Translations under genes and position numbers: made by a program | Notes under the pieces: generated by a model | The model's database searches: none | The model's input: only the letters and a program-made list of their open reading frames with translations | Told to the model about the DNA's origin: nothing | DNA from: an uncultured Collinsella sp. | GTDB taxonomy: Bacteria; Actinomycetota; Coriobacteriia; Coriobacteriales; Coriobacteriaceae | Reading direction: 5' to 3' | Length of the DNA stretch: 12,806 nucleotides | NCBI GenBank assembly: GCA_900552875.1 | Contig: USCS01000026.1 | Span: 1-12,806, forward strand | Part shown: positions 5,507 through 12,255 of the stretch, in pieces | How positions within the stretch are numbered: the stretch's first letter is position 1 | Layout: the number at the start of each line of letters is the position of its first letter

Positions 5507-5538
5507 GAGGCCCGCCACCGTAAGCGGTGACGGGCCTC
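5507..5538 (-). terminator. Hairpin, probable terminator of the DedA gene
   Basis: GAGGCCCG (5507-5514) pairs with CGGGCCTC (5531-5538) and CACCG (5516-5520) with CGGTG (5525-5529), around a TAAG loop with one mismatch. It lies about 30 bases after the stop codon of the minus-strand DedA gene. The downstream minus-strand sequence is only moderately T-rich, so it may be a weak or factor-assisted terminator. Confidence 0.6.
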
Positions 5539-5566
5539 AACTGCACGGTTTGCGCGCTGGCTCGAG

Positions 5567-6214
5567 CTACGCGTTCTTTTTGCCCAGCTTAGCCTTAACC
5601 AGACCGACCACGGTCGGGATGATCGACACGGCAACGATGCCGACGATCAGCAGCTCAAAGTGCTCCTGCACAAAGGGGATGCCGCCAAAGAAGTAGCCCA
5701 GCAGCGTAAAGAGCGTCGACCAGGTAATGCCGCCCAGCACGTTAAAGATAACGAAGTTACGCCAGTGCATGCCGCCCATGCCGGCGATAAAGGGCACAAA
5801 AGTGCGGATAAACGGGAAGAAACGGCCCAGGAAAATAGCCAGGTGGCCCCACTTGTCCAAGAAGTCCTCGGACTTTTTAATGCGCTCGGGCGTCATGGCC
5901 TTGACCTTGCCCGAAGCGATGATCTTTTTGCCAAAGAAGTGACCGATCATAAAGTTGCACTGATCACCCAAGATGGCAGCCGCCCATGCGACGGCCAGCA
6001 GGGCCACGATGTTAAAGCCACCGTTGTGGGCAAAGAAGCCCGAAGCAAACAGCAGTGAATCGCCAGGAAGGAACGGGAAGAACACCACGCCCGTCTCGAT
6101 AAAGATGATCAGGAACACGCAGCCGTAGGCCATAAGCGGGCCGGCGGCGATCCAGCTGGCGATCGCGGTGCGCGGATCCTTAAGCAGCTCGGCGATAAAA
6201 TTGATGAAACCCAT
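5567..6214 (-). CDS. DedA family integral membrane protein
   Basis: The 215-residue protein is a DedA/VTT-domain membrane protein. Hydrophobic segments lie at about 22-47, 52-85, 125-146, 152-178 and 186-206. The family motifs ETGVVFFPFLPGDSLL (40-55) and GRFFPFIRTFVPFIAGMGGM (130-149) are intact, including E40, D52, R131 and R137. These correspond to the residues reported essential in E. coli YqjA (E39, D51, R130, R136). DedA members are now linked to recycling of undecaprenyl phosphate or other phospholipids across the membrane and to membrane-potential and drug tolerance. The exact substrate here cannot be told. ATG 6214 is preferred (GAGAGG nine bases upstream; family-typical start); the frame extends 28 codons further but without support. 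Inner membrane. Confidence 0.92.
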   Translation of the reverse strand: MGFINFIAELLKDPRTAIASWIAAGPLMAYGCVFLIIFIETGVVFFPFLPGDSLLFASGFFAHNGGFNIVALLAVAWAAAILGDQCNFMIGHFFGKKIIASGKVKAMTPERIKKSEDFLDKWGHLAIFLGRFFPFIRTFVPFIAGMGGMHWRNFVIFNVLGGITWSTLFTLLGYFFGGIPFVQEHFELLIVGIVAVSIIPTVVGLVKAKLGKKNA

Positions 6215-6260
6215 GAAGTAAAACCTCTCAGTTGTGGGCGCGGATACGTCCAAGTTGACC

Positions 6261-6266
6261 AGTATA
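6261..6266 (-). promoter_or_regulatory. Probable -10 element of the DedA gene
   Basis: TATACT on the minus strand lies about 47 bases before the DedA start codon. The nearest -35-like sequence, TTGCGC, is 20 bases upstream, which is long, so only the -10 is offered. Confidence 0.4.
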
Positions 6267-6390
6267 CGGTTGCGGTGCCCCCTCGTGCGCAACCCCACAA
6301 AAGCATGACTCCATTACCAGCAAGTTTGCATAACTGACATCTGTAGCGCAATGGCTCCAAGATTGTCCTCCCTAATCCCTAGCAAATCGC

Positions 6391-6396
6391 TATACT
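6391..6396 (+). promoter_or_regulatory. Probable -10 element of cysE
   Basis: TATACT lies 42 bases before the cysE GTG start. A possible -35, TTGTCC at 6364-6369, is 21 bases away and therefore doubtful. No known cysteine-responsive leader or operator was recognised around it. Confidence 0.45.
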
Positions 6397-6437
6397 TTAT
6401 TGAATCGCATTGCCATGGCGCTAAGGGAGGGCGGCCG

Positions 6438-7142
6438 GTGAGCTTTATCAATACCATTCGCGAGGATATCAAGACCGTCCAGGCGCAAGACCCCGCTGCA
6501 CAAAACGGTCTGGTCATCTTCCTTTCCTATCCTGGCCTGCACGCCAAGTGGAACCACGTGCCCGAGCACTGGCTCTGGGAGCACGGTCATCGCTCGCTCG
6601 CCCGCGTGCTCTCGCAAATCACCCGCCACATCACCGGCGTCGAGATTCATCCCGCGGCACAGATCGGCAAGCATTTCTTTATCGACCATGCCATGGGCGT
6701 CGTCATCGGCGAGACCACCATTGTGGGCGACAACTGCGTGCTCTACCAGGGCGTTACGCTCGGCGGCACCGGCAACGAGACCGGCAAACGCCACCCAACG
6801 CTCGGCGATAACGTCACCGTGGGCACGGGCGCCAAGGTGCTCGGCAACATCCGCATCGGCAACAACGTCAAGATCGGCGGCAACTCGGTCGTCGTCAAGG
6901 ACGTGCCCGACAACTGCACCGTCGTGGGCGTGCCGGGACGCATCATCAAGCGCAACGGCTGCCGCGTGTTCGAGGAGAGCTTCGACGCCAAGCAGCATCG
7001 CGAGTACATGCCCGATGACGCTGCCGAGCAGAGTGCCCTCAACCGCCAAGGCATCACCGAGAACGCCCGCCGCGTCAAAGAACTCGAGCGAGAGGTGGCC
7101 GAGCTCAAAGCCCTCGTCGCCAAGCTCGTGGACGAGCGCTAG
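6438..7142 (+). CDS. cysE: Serine O-acetyltransferase
   Basis: The 234-residue protein transfers acetyl from acetyl-CoA to L-serine, giving O-acetylserine for cysteine synthesis. Residues 25-65 are the N-terminal helical part. From 67 (GVEIHPAAQIGKHFFIDHAMGVVIGE) to 170 runs the left-handed beta-helix of hexapeptide repeats, with the catalytic-type DH (83-84) and RHP (118-120) motifs and the closing VVGVPGRII. Residues 171-234 form an extra tail, with a probable coiled coil at 207-232 (ARRVKELEREVAELKALVAKL). GTG 6438 is chosen because GGGAGG sits seven bases upstream and family homology starts there. The protein ends VDER, not the C-terminal Ile used by many CysE proteins to dock into CysK. 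It is a single-gene unit with its own terminator. Cytosolic. Confidence 0.94.
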   Translation: MSFINTIREDIKTVQAQDPAAQNGLVIFLSYPGLHAKWNHVPEHWLWEHGHRSLARVLSQITRHITGVEIHPAAQIGKHFFIDHAMGVVIGETTIVGDNCVLYQGVTLGGTGNETGKRHPTLGDNVTVGTGAKVLGNIRIGNNVKIGGNSVVVKDVPDNCTVVGVPGRIIKRNGCRVFEESFDAKQHREYMPDDAAEQSALNRQGITENARRVKELEREVAELKALVAKLVDER

Positions 7143-7182
7143 GAACGCAAGCGGCACAAAACGACATCGGCATCAACGCAAG

Positions 7183-7225
7183 AAGGCGCGCCAGGGAATC
7201 CATCCCCGGTGCGCCTTTCTTTTTG
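7183..7225 (+). terminator. Rho-independent terminator of cysE
   Basis: AAGGCGC (7183-7189) pairs with GCGCCTT (7211-7217). The stem continues inward through CC/GG and GGG/CCC with a mismatch, and TTTCTTTTT follows. It lies about 40 bases after the cysE stop. It may also slow transcription arriving from the convergent ABC operon. Confidence 0.9.
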
Positions 7226-7257
7226 ATGTGACATGCGGGACTGTCCCTTTGTCACAT
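7226..7257. repeat. Nested palindrome between the convergent cysE and ABC operon ends
   Basis: ATGTGACA (7226-7233) and TGTCACAT (7250-7257) are perfect 8-base inverted arms. They enclose a second small palindrome, GGGA-CTG-TCCC (7237-7247). The right arm reaches into the TAA stop codon of the ABC subunit. No T-run follows on the minus strand, so this is either a 3'-end stabilising hairpin or a copy of a short interspersed repeat. Confidence 0.6.
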
Positions 7258-9263
7258 TATGCGAACTGACTCAGATAGAGGTCGGCATAAGCGCCCTCGG
7301 CTGCGAGCAGCTCCTTATGCGTGCCCTGCTCGATAATGTTGCCGTGATCCATGACCAAGATCAGGTCGGCATCCACAATCGTCGACAGGCGGTGTGCGAT
7401 CACAAAGCTCGTGCGCCCGCGCATAAGCGCATCCATGGCACGACCGATGGCAAGCTCGGTACGCGTGTCCACGCTTGAGGTCGCCTCGTCCAGAATGAGA
7501 ATCGCCGGGTTGTTGAGCAGCACGCGAGCGATGGTCAGCAGCTGACGCTGGCCCTGGCTGATGCTCTCGGCATCGTTGGCCACGCGCGTGTCGTAGCCCT
7601 GCGGCATGGTGCGCACAAAGAAGTCGACCTGCGCGGCGCGCGCAGCCGCCACGATCTCGTCGCGCGTCGCCTCGGGGCAGCCGTAGGCGATATTCTCGGC
7701 AATCGTGCCGTCGAACAGCCAGGCGTCCTGCAGCACCATGCCAAACTGCTGCCGTAGCTCGCCGCGGTCCATGCGGCTCGTATCCACGCCGTCGAGCGTA
7801 ATACGCCCGCCGTCAATCTCGTAGAAGCGCATGAGCAGGTTGATGAGCGTCGTCTTGCCTGCGCCCGTGGTTCCCACCACGGCAATCTTCTGGCCCGGCT
7901 CGGCGGTAAACGACACGTCGCGCATAAGCGGCTTGTCGGGCGAATAACCAAAGCGCACATGCTCAAAGGAGACGCGGCCCTCCACGCGACCCGGCAGCTT
8001 GGCGGCCTTGTCCGGCAGCGGATCGGCCTCCATCTCGGGCTCATCGAGCAGGTCGAACACGCGCTCTGCACTCGCCAGCGCGCTCTGCAGCGAGTTGAAG
8101 GTAAACGACAACTGCGTCATGGGCTCGGACGCCTCGTAGATAAACTGGAAGAACGCCTGGAACACGCCGACGGTCATGTGACCGGCAACCAGCATGCTGC
8201 AGCCCACAAGCGCAATAACGATCTGCGCCAAACGGCCGATAAAGCGCACCGCGGGGCCGACAGCATTGATCATAAAGTCGGCCTTGGTGCTCACACGAGC
8301 CAATTCCTTCGAAGCCTCGTGCACCTCAGCGGAGCTCTGACGTTCGCGGTTAAACGCGCGGATCACCAGACGGCCCGAATAGCCTTCCTCGACCGCACTC
8401 GTAATCTTGGACACCCACTCCTGGCGCTCGCCCGTCACATCGTGTGTGCGGCGCGAGACGACCTTCGTCACCAGCAGCGACAGTGCCGTAAAGAACAGAA
8501 AGACGAGCGTAAGCTGCACGCTGAACACGAACATCACGCTCACAGCACCAACAACCGTGCCGATTGACACGAGCAGCTGCAGCAATCCGCGCTGCATGCT
8601 CTCGGACATCTTGTCCAGGTCGTTGGTCGCGCGGCTGACGACCTCGCCGGGACGATGCGCGTCAAAATAGGCGAGCGGCAGACGGTTGAGCTTTTGCGCG
8701 ATGCGGTTGCGCAGGCGCAGATTGAGGCGTTCGGCCACGCTCGACATCAAAAAGCTCTGGAGCGCGTAGAACGAGGCGGCGGCCGTCCAAATCAAAAAGT
8801 AGATGAAGATAGTCCTGCCGCAGTTCTCCCAGGTGATGCTGAAGGTGGCGTTGTTGACAAACGCTACCTGAATGTGGCCCCACAGCTCATCGATCACGCG
8901 GGCGCTATATGCCGGCGCGGCAGTGTTAAAGATGACATAGAACACAATGCTCGCGAACACGATATAGAAGCGCCAATGGTCGCCGGCAGCCTCACTCCAC
9001 AGGCGGCGCACCGTCGCCCAGGTATCCCGAGGTGTCTCGTCCTCGTCTTCGTCGTCCACGTCGCGCATACGCTCTGCCTCGGCGCGTGCGCGCTCGTCCT
9101 CGGCACGTTCGTTTTCCTCGTAGAGCGCTTGGCGGCGAGCCTCGCACTCGGCTGCAGCCTTGGCCGCGTCATCCAGCTCGGTCGACGCGACAGCCGTTTC
9201 CTCGACCAGTCCCGCGGCAGCGGCGTCATCAACGCCGCCCTGCTTCTTGAGCTCCTCGGTCAT
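7257..9263 (-). CDS. ABC exporter subunit with canonical ATPase residues (second half of a heterodimer)
   Basis: This 668-residue half-transporter has a charged, Ala/Glu-rich N-terminal extension (1-80), a six-helix transmembrane domain (about 95-390) and a C-terminal ATPase. Visible motifs are Walker A VGTTGAGKTT (463-472), Q-loop Q512, signature SISQGQ (567-572, deviating from LSGGQ), Walker B ILILDE (588-593) with catalytic E593, and H624 in the switch. The non-standard signature with intact Glu and His is the expected complement to the upstream subunit, whose residues are the reverse. Together they should form a BmrCD/TM287-288-like exporter in the membrane; the substrate (drug, lipid or peptide) cannot be told. 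ATG 9263 lies one base after the previous stop, with GGGAGG eight bases upstream; a GTG at 9272 is a less likely start. Confidence 0.92.
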   Translation of the reverse strand: MTEELKKQGGVDDAAAAGLVEETAVASTELDDAAKAAAECEARRQALYEENERAEDERARAEAERMRDVDDEDEDETPRDTWATVRRLWSEAAGDHWRFYIVFASIVFYVIFNTAAPAYSARVIDELWGHIQVAFVNNATFSITWENCGRTIFIYFLIWTAAASFYALQSFLMSSVAERLNLRLRNRIAQKLNRLPLAYFDAHRPGEVVSRATNDLDKMSESMQRGLLQLLVSIGTVVGAVSVMFVFSVQLTLVFLFFTALSLLVTKVVSRRTHDVTGERQEWVSKITSAVEEGYSGRLVIRAFNRERQSSAEVHEASKELARVSTKADFMINAVGPAVRFIGRLAQIVIALVGCSMLVAGHMTVGVFQAFFQFIYEASEPMTQLSFTFNSLQSALASAERVFDLLDEPEMEADPLPDKAAKLPGRVEGRVSFEHVRFGYSPDKPLMRDVSFTAEPGQKIAVVGTTGAGKTTLINLLMRFYEIDGGRITLDGVDTSRMDRGELRQQFGMVLQDAWLFDGTIAENIAYGCPEATRDEIVAAARAAQVDFFVRTMPQGYDTRVANDAESISQGQRQLLTIARVLLNNPAILILDEATSSVDTRTELAIGRAMDALMRGRTSFVIAHRLSTIVDADLILVMDHGNIIEQGTHKELLAAEGAYADLYLSQFA

Positions 9264-9264
9264 G

Positions 9265-11001
9265 CTACTCACCTCCCTTCATCTGCGATTCCGCGATGGC
9301 ACGGTACACCTCGCAGGTTTCCATAAGCTCGCCATGCGTGCCCAGACCCACAACCTCGCCATCCTTGAGCACGACGATCTGGTCGGCGTGCAAGATCGTC
9401 GAGATGCGCTGCGCGATGATGAGCACCGCAGCGTCACGCGTCTCGTCTTGCAACGCATGGCGCAGGGCGGCATCGGTCTTAAAGTCCAGGGCCGAAAAAC
9501 TGTCATCGAAGATATATAGATTGGCATGCTTCATGAGCGCACGGGCGATTGCCAAACGCTGGCGCTGGCCGCCCGAAAAGTTCGTACCGCCCTGCGCCAC
9601 CGGGGTATCGAGCCCCTGCGGCTGATCGAGCACAAAGGTGCTCTGGGCAACCTGGAGCGCATGAAGCATGTCGGCCTCAGTCGCGTCTTCGTTGCCAAAG
9701 CGTAGATTGCTTGCCACGGTGCCCGAGAACAGCCACGCCTTCTGCGGCACATAGGCAATGCGCCCGCGGATTTCGTCTTGCGTAAGCTCGCGCAGGTCCA
9801 TACCATTCAGGCGAATGGAGCCCTTGGTGGCATCGTGGAAGCGCAGCAGAAGCTTGGCCACCGTCGATTTGCCCGAGCCTGTCGAGCCAACGATCGCAGT
9901 CGTCTGACCGCGACGGCAGGCAAAGTTCAGGTCGCACAGGGTGTCCTCGTCGGCATCGTCAAAGCGAAACGACATGTGGTCGAACACGGCCACCGCATCG
10001 GCTTCGTCTTGGGGCTCGCGCGCCCCGTCATCCAGCGTGCGCTCGCCATCGACGATGCTCGGCTCAATCTCCAACACCTGCTGCGCACGGTTCAGGCACG
10101 CGGCAGCACGCGGCAGCGTCAGTACCACCATCTGGGCCATCATCACAAAGAACAGGATCAGAATTGCATACTCCAGCACCGCCGAGATACTCGCAATCTG
10201 CATGGCGTGGGCACCTACGCGGTTGCCGCCCACCCACAGCACCGCCACCTCGGCGATGTTCATCAAAAAGAAGCTTGAGCTGTCGAGGCCCACAAACAGG
10301 TGGTTGACTTTGATGGCGTTGGCGGCGTATTCGCTAAACACCTCGTCCAGACGCCGTTCCTCGTGGCGCTCCTTGTTAAACGCACGGATGACGCGCACGC
10401 CCACAATATTTTCGCGCAGCACCACGTTCATGCGGTCGATAAAGCCCTGTAGGCGCATAAAAATCGGCGCCGCGTTGGCAACCGTAAAGACCGCCGCCAC
10501 CAGCACAATCGCAACGACTACGCCCAGAAGCGTGCCCATGGCGGGATCGATAAACCAGGCGAAGATGATGCCCGCCACAGCCAAAAACGGCACGGGCAGC
10601 ACCAGCTGAATCGTCTGCAGAATCGCCTGCTGAATCACGTTGATGTCGTTGAGCGAGCGCGTGATCATCGATCCGGTGCCAAAGCGCTCAAAATCGCTGG
10701 CCGCGAGCTCGAGCGATTTGTCGTACACGGCATTGCGGATATCGCAAGCCACGTTGGCGGCCAGGCGCGCCGAAAGATAGCAGCCCAGCACCGTGCCGCC
10801 GCTAGCCATGCTGGTCGCGATAAACATGTATAGGCCGTTGCGTAAAATGTAGTCGACATCGCCCGTGGCAATACCGGTGTTGACCATGTTCGCCAGCATC
10901 GTGGGAACCAACAGCGTACCGACGTTATCCACCAGCAGCACCAGCAGCGTCACTGCGACAAGCCCTCGATATGGCTTTAGAAACCTCATTAACAGTCGCA
11001 C
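9265..11001 (-). CDS. ABC exporter subunit with degenerate ATPase residues (first half of a heterodimer)
   Basis: This 578-residue half-transporter has six membrane helices (about 12-300) followed by an ATPase domain. Motifs are Walker A VGSTGSGKST (371-380), Q420, canonical-like signature NFSGGQ (474-479), Walker B LYIFDD (495-500) with Asp at the catalytic Glu position, and Gln531 where the switch His is usual. These replacements, with the odd signature of the partner, define one degenerate and one active ATP site, as in heterodimeric exporters. The start taken is GTG 11001, preceded by GAGGGGGAG; it overlaps the end of the MarR gene by 13 bases. An alternative ATG at 10989 overlaps the MarR stop as TAATG. 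Either arrangement implies translational coupling with the regulator. Confidence 0.92.
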   Translation of the reverse strand: MRLLMRFLKPYRGLVAVTLLVLLVDNVGTLLVPTMLANMVNTGIATGDVDYILRNGLYMFIATSMASGGTVLGCYLSARLAANVACDIRNAVYDKSLELAASDFERFGTGSMITRSLNDINVIQQAILQTIQLVLPVPFLAVAGIIFAWFIDPAMGTLLGVVVAIVLVAAVFTVANAAPIFMRLQGFIDRMNVVLRENIVGVRVIRAFNKERHEERRLDEVFSEYAANAIKVNHLFVGLDSSSFFLMNIAEVAVLWVGGNRVGAHAMQIASISAVLEYAILILFFVMMAQMVVLTLPRAAACLNRAQQVLEIEPSIVDGERTLDDGAREPQDEADAVAVFDHMSFRFDDADEDTLCDLNFACRRGQTTAIVGSTGSGKSTVAKLLLRFHDATKGSIRLNGMDLRELTQDEIRGRIAYVPQKAWLFSGTVASNLRFGNEDATEADMLHALQVAQSTFVLDQPQGLDTPVAQGGTNFSGGQRQRLAIARALMKHANLYIFDDSFSALDFKTDAALRHALQDETRDAAVLIIAQRISTILHADQIVVLKDGEVVGLGTHGELMETCEVYRAIAESQMKGGE

Positions 11002-11489
11002 GACTCCCCCTCACCTTGATTCTCGGCTTGGCTCTCGGCAGCGATATGCTGCTTAAAGGCATCGCACTCATCGCCGAGCACCTGAGAGAATTTGCCGATC
11101 AAGCGCATAATCTCGCGCTGCTCACATGGCTCAAGCGCGCCAAAGGCTCGCTGCTCGGCCTTGAGTGCCGGCAGCGCATAACGCTCGGCAAATCGCCTGC
11201 CCTCTTCGGTCAGGCTCACAACCTTGTTCTTACGGCTGCCTTCGGCAAACTCCAACGTTGCGAAGCCCCGCGCCGTCAAGGTTTTAATTGCCGAGTTGAT
11301 GGTCTGCTTGCTGTAGAACCATTCGCTTGTCAGACGGCTTACGGCAATACTGCCGCCCGCCGTGCTGGTGTCGACGAGCATCCAATAGGCGCAGTCCGAA
11401 AGGCCGCAGGCGCGCGAGAACTCCGAATAGATATGGTCGAGTCCATTGAGCAACCGATCGAAGTCGACCAGCGTAACCGCACTATTCAT
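10989..11489 (-). CDS. MarR-type winged-helix transcriptional regulator
   Basis: The 166-residue protein has the MarR layout: an N-terminal dimerisation helix (about 5-28), a winged helix-turn-helix at about 47-92 (SRLTSEWFYSKQTINSAIKTL, then the GFATLEFAEGSRKNKVVSLTEEG wing and helix), and C-terminal helices. Segments ending in ...SLTEEGRRFAE are typical of the family. It is the first gene of a tight operon with the two exporter subunits, so it most likely represses its own operon and is released by a substrate of the pump. Two repeats at the promoter are the likely binding sites. ATG 11489 has GGTGGG a few bases upstream. The tail is rich in Glu and Cys (ends CDC); its role is unknown. Confidence 0.88.
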   Translation of the reverse strand: MNSAVTLVDFDRLLNGLDHIYSEFSRACGLSDCAYWMLVDTSTAGGSIAVSRLTSEWFYSKQTINSAIKTLTARGFATLEFAEGSRKNKVVSLTEEGRRFAERYALPALKAEQRAFGALEPCEQREIMRLIGKFSQVLGDECDAFKQHIAAESQAENQGEGESCDC

Positions 11490-11503
11490 CTATCCCACCA
11501 TTC

Positions 11504-11521
11504 AATTGTCCGATTTTTGAC
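11504..11521 (-). promoter_or_regulatory. Operator-like repeat, copy 2 (downstream of the marR transcription start)
   Basis: On the minus strand this reads GTCAAAAATCGGACAATT, matching 15 of 18 bases of the copy at 11539-11556 in the same orientation, 35 bases away. It lies within the predicted 5' untranslated region, just after the expected start of transcription. Bound protein here would block elongation or initiation. Confidence 0.55.
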
Positions 11522-11536
11522 CAATTATGTGCCTCT

Positions 11537-11565
11537 AGATTAGTCCGAGTTTTGACTATCGTCAA
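11537..11565 (-). promoter_or_regulatory. marR-ABC operon promoter
   Basis: On the minus strand TTGACG (11565-11560) and TAATCT (11542-11537) form -35 and -10 elements with the optimal 17-base spacing. Transcription would start near 11530, about 40 bases before the MarR ATG. This is the best sigma-70-type promoter in the window. Confidence 0.75.
11539..11556 (-). promoter_or_regulatory. Operator-like repeat, copy 1 (between -35 and -10)
   Basis: On the minus strand this reads GTCAAAACTCGGACTAAT and occupies the spacer of the marR promoter, touching the -10. With its preceding bases it contains TAGTC and GACTA as inverted arms separated by eight bases, as expected for a dimeric regulator. A protein bound here would exclude RNA polymerase. 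The most economical candidate is the MarR-type protein encoded just downstream. Confidence 0.55.
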
Positions 11566-11608
11566 CAGGCTCTCCGCAAATGTGTGCATTTTTATGGCCT
11601 ATCGGCAG

Positions 11609-11644
11609 AAAAAGACCGCCGGCGCGGGGGCGGCGCCAGCGGTC
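11609..11644 (-). terminator. Rho-independent terminator of the 96-residue protein gene
   Basis: GACCGC (11614-11619) pairs with GCGGTC (11639-11644) and GGCGC with GCGCC inside, with one mismatch. On the minus strand the stem runs into five T residues. It lies about 27 bases after the stop codon of the minus-strand gene and separates it from the marR promoter. Confidence 0.88.
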
Positions 11645-11670
11645 ACGTGAAAATCGAGTTTTATTGCCTG

Positions 11671-11961
11671 TTAAGCGGCGACGGCCTCATAGACCGTAGC
11701 GCCCGAGAAGCTGTCATGCAGGCTCTTGCCGGCAATCCACGGCAGCTCGACGACCTCGCAGACCGTGTTGACCAGCTCGGAACAGTCAGTAAAGTGGCCC
11801 TTGTCGTTGAGGGCCTCGCAATCCTGAACACGCCAATAGCCATCGGTGTGCGTGATGTAGTACTCGTGATCGTTGATCGACACGAAAGCGCGCGTCTTGG
11901 AACGCAGCAGCTTCAGAAATCCTTCGAAATCGGTCTCGACGACATCTCCAGCCTGGAACAT
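11671..11961 (-). CDS. Small protein of unknown function (96 residues)
   Basis: I do not recognise this family. The gene looks real: AGGAGGT sits at ideal distance before ATG 11961, a terminator follows, and base composition is like its neighbours. The protein is soluble, acidic and without membrane segments or a signal peptide. It has a compact middle with AFVSINDHEYYITHTDGYWRV (25-45), rich in aromatic residues and His, and three cysteines (C48, C60, C68), then LPWIAGKSLHDSF near the end. The alternating hydrophobic pattern in 1-46 suggests beta strands. The open frame extends 25 codons upstream to 12036, but that part crosses the promoter and is not supported. A palindrome adjoins its promoter, so it may be regulated. 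No partner gene is evident. Confidence 0.75.
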   Translation of the reverse strand: MFQAGDVVETDFEGFLKLLRSKTRAFVSINDHEYYITHTDGYWRVQDCEALNDKGHFTDCSELVNTVCEVVELPWIAGKSLHDSFSGATVYEAVAA

Positions 11962-11996
11962 GATGTTACCTCCTGGCCCGGCCCCACCACGGCGCA

Positions 11997-12025
11997 TTGA
12001 TAAACGTTGGTACTCCTTTAGTAAA
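11997..12025 (-). promoter_or_regulatory. Candidate promoter of the 96-residue protein gene
   Basis: On the minus strand TTTACT (12025-12020) and TATCAA (12002-11997) are separated by 17 bases, each matching the consensus at four of six positions. Transcription would start near 11990, leaving a short leader with the strong AGGAGG site. Confidence 0.4.
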
Positions 12026-12041
12026 ACCTTTATCAAAGGTT
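12025..12041. promoter_or_regulatory. Perfect palindrome AACCTTT-ATC-AAAGGTT
   Basis: Two exact 7-base inverted arms with a 3-base centre adjoin the upstream edge of the proposed -35 of the 96-residue protein gene. This is typical of a dimeric regulator's binding site, either an activator just upstream of the promoter or a repressor overlapping it. No obvious cognate regulator is next door. Confidence 0.5.
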
Positions 12042-12115
12042 ATGCGTTCGTCATTTAGGCAAGTGGTAAAAAACCGCAGGGTAGACGGGATAAAACGTTT
12101 AACCATCCCATTTGT

Positions 12116-12144
12116 TTGTCACATTCTGAAGGTACTTTTATGCA
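12116..12144 (+). promoter_or_regulatory. Weak candidate promoter of the nitroreductase gene
   Basis: TTGTCA (12116-12121) matches the -35 consensus at five of six bases. TATGCA (12139-12144), 17 bases on, is a poor -10. A leader of about 105 bases would follow. I found no FMN-riboswitch-like conserved blocks in that leader. Confidence 0.3.
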
Positions 12145-12255
12145 AACCTACTTTCCCAATTGGAATCTATCCTTTTGGCCGGGCAATTGACCGTCTATCG
12201 TTTGAGCCCGACGGGTATGAACGGGACATCTGCAACGCCACCGCAAGGAGACACC

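Noticed and set aside
6390..7157. 255-codon open frame on the minus strand opposite cysE
   Set aside because: It is antisense to an unmistakable serine acetyltransferase; its composition is Ala/Val/Asp-rich as expected for a shadow frame.
12088..12100. GGATAAAACGTTT shared with 5452-5464 in the ilvE upstream region
   Set aside because: A single 13-base match between two places in a window this size is roughly what chance allows, and the two contexts do not align further.
12146..12255. FMN riboswitch in the leader of the nitroreductase gene
   Set aside because: The conserved RFN sequence blocks are absent.
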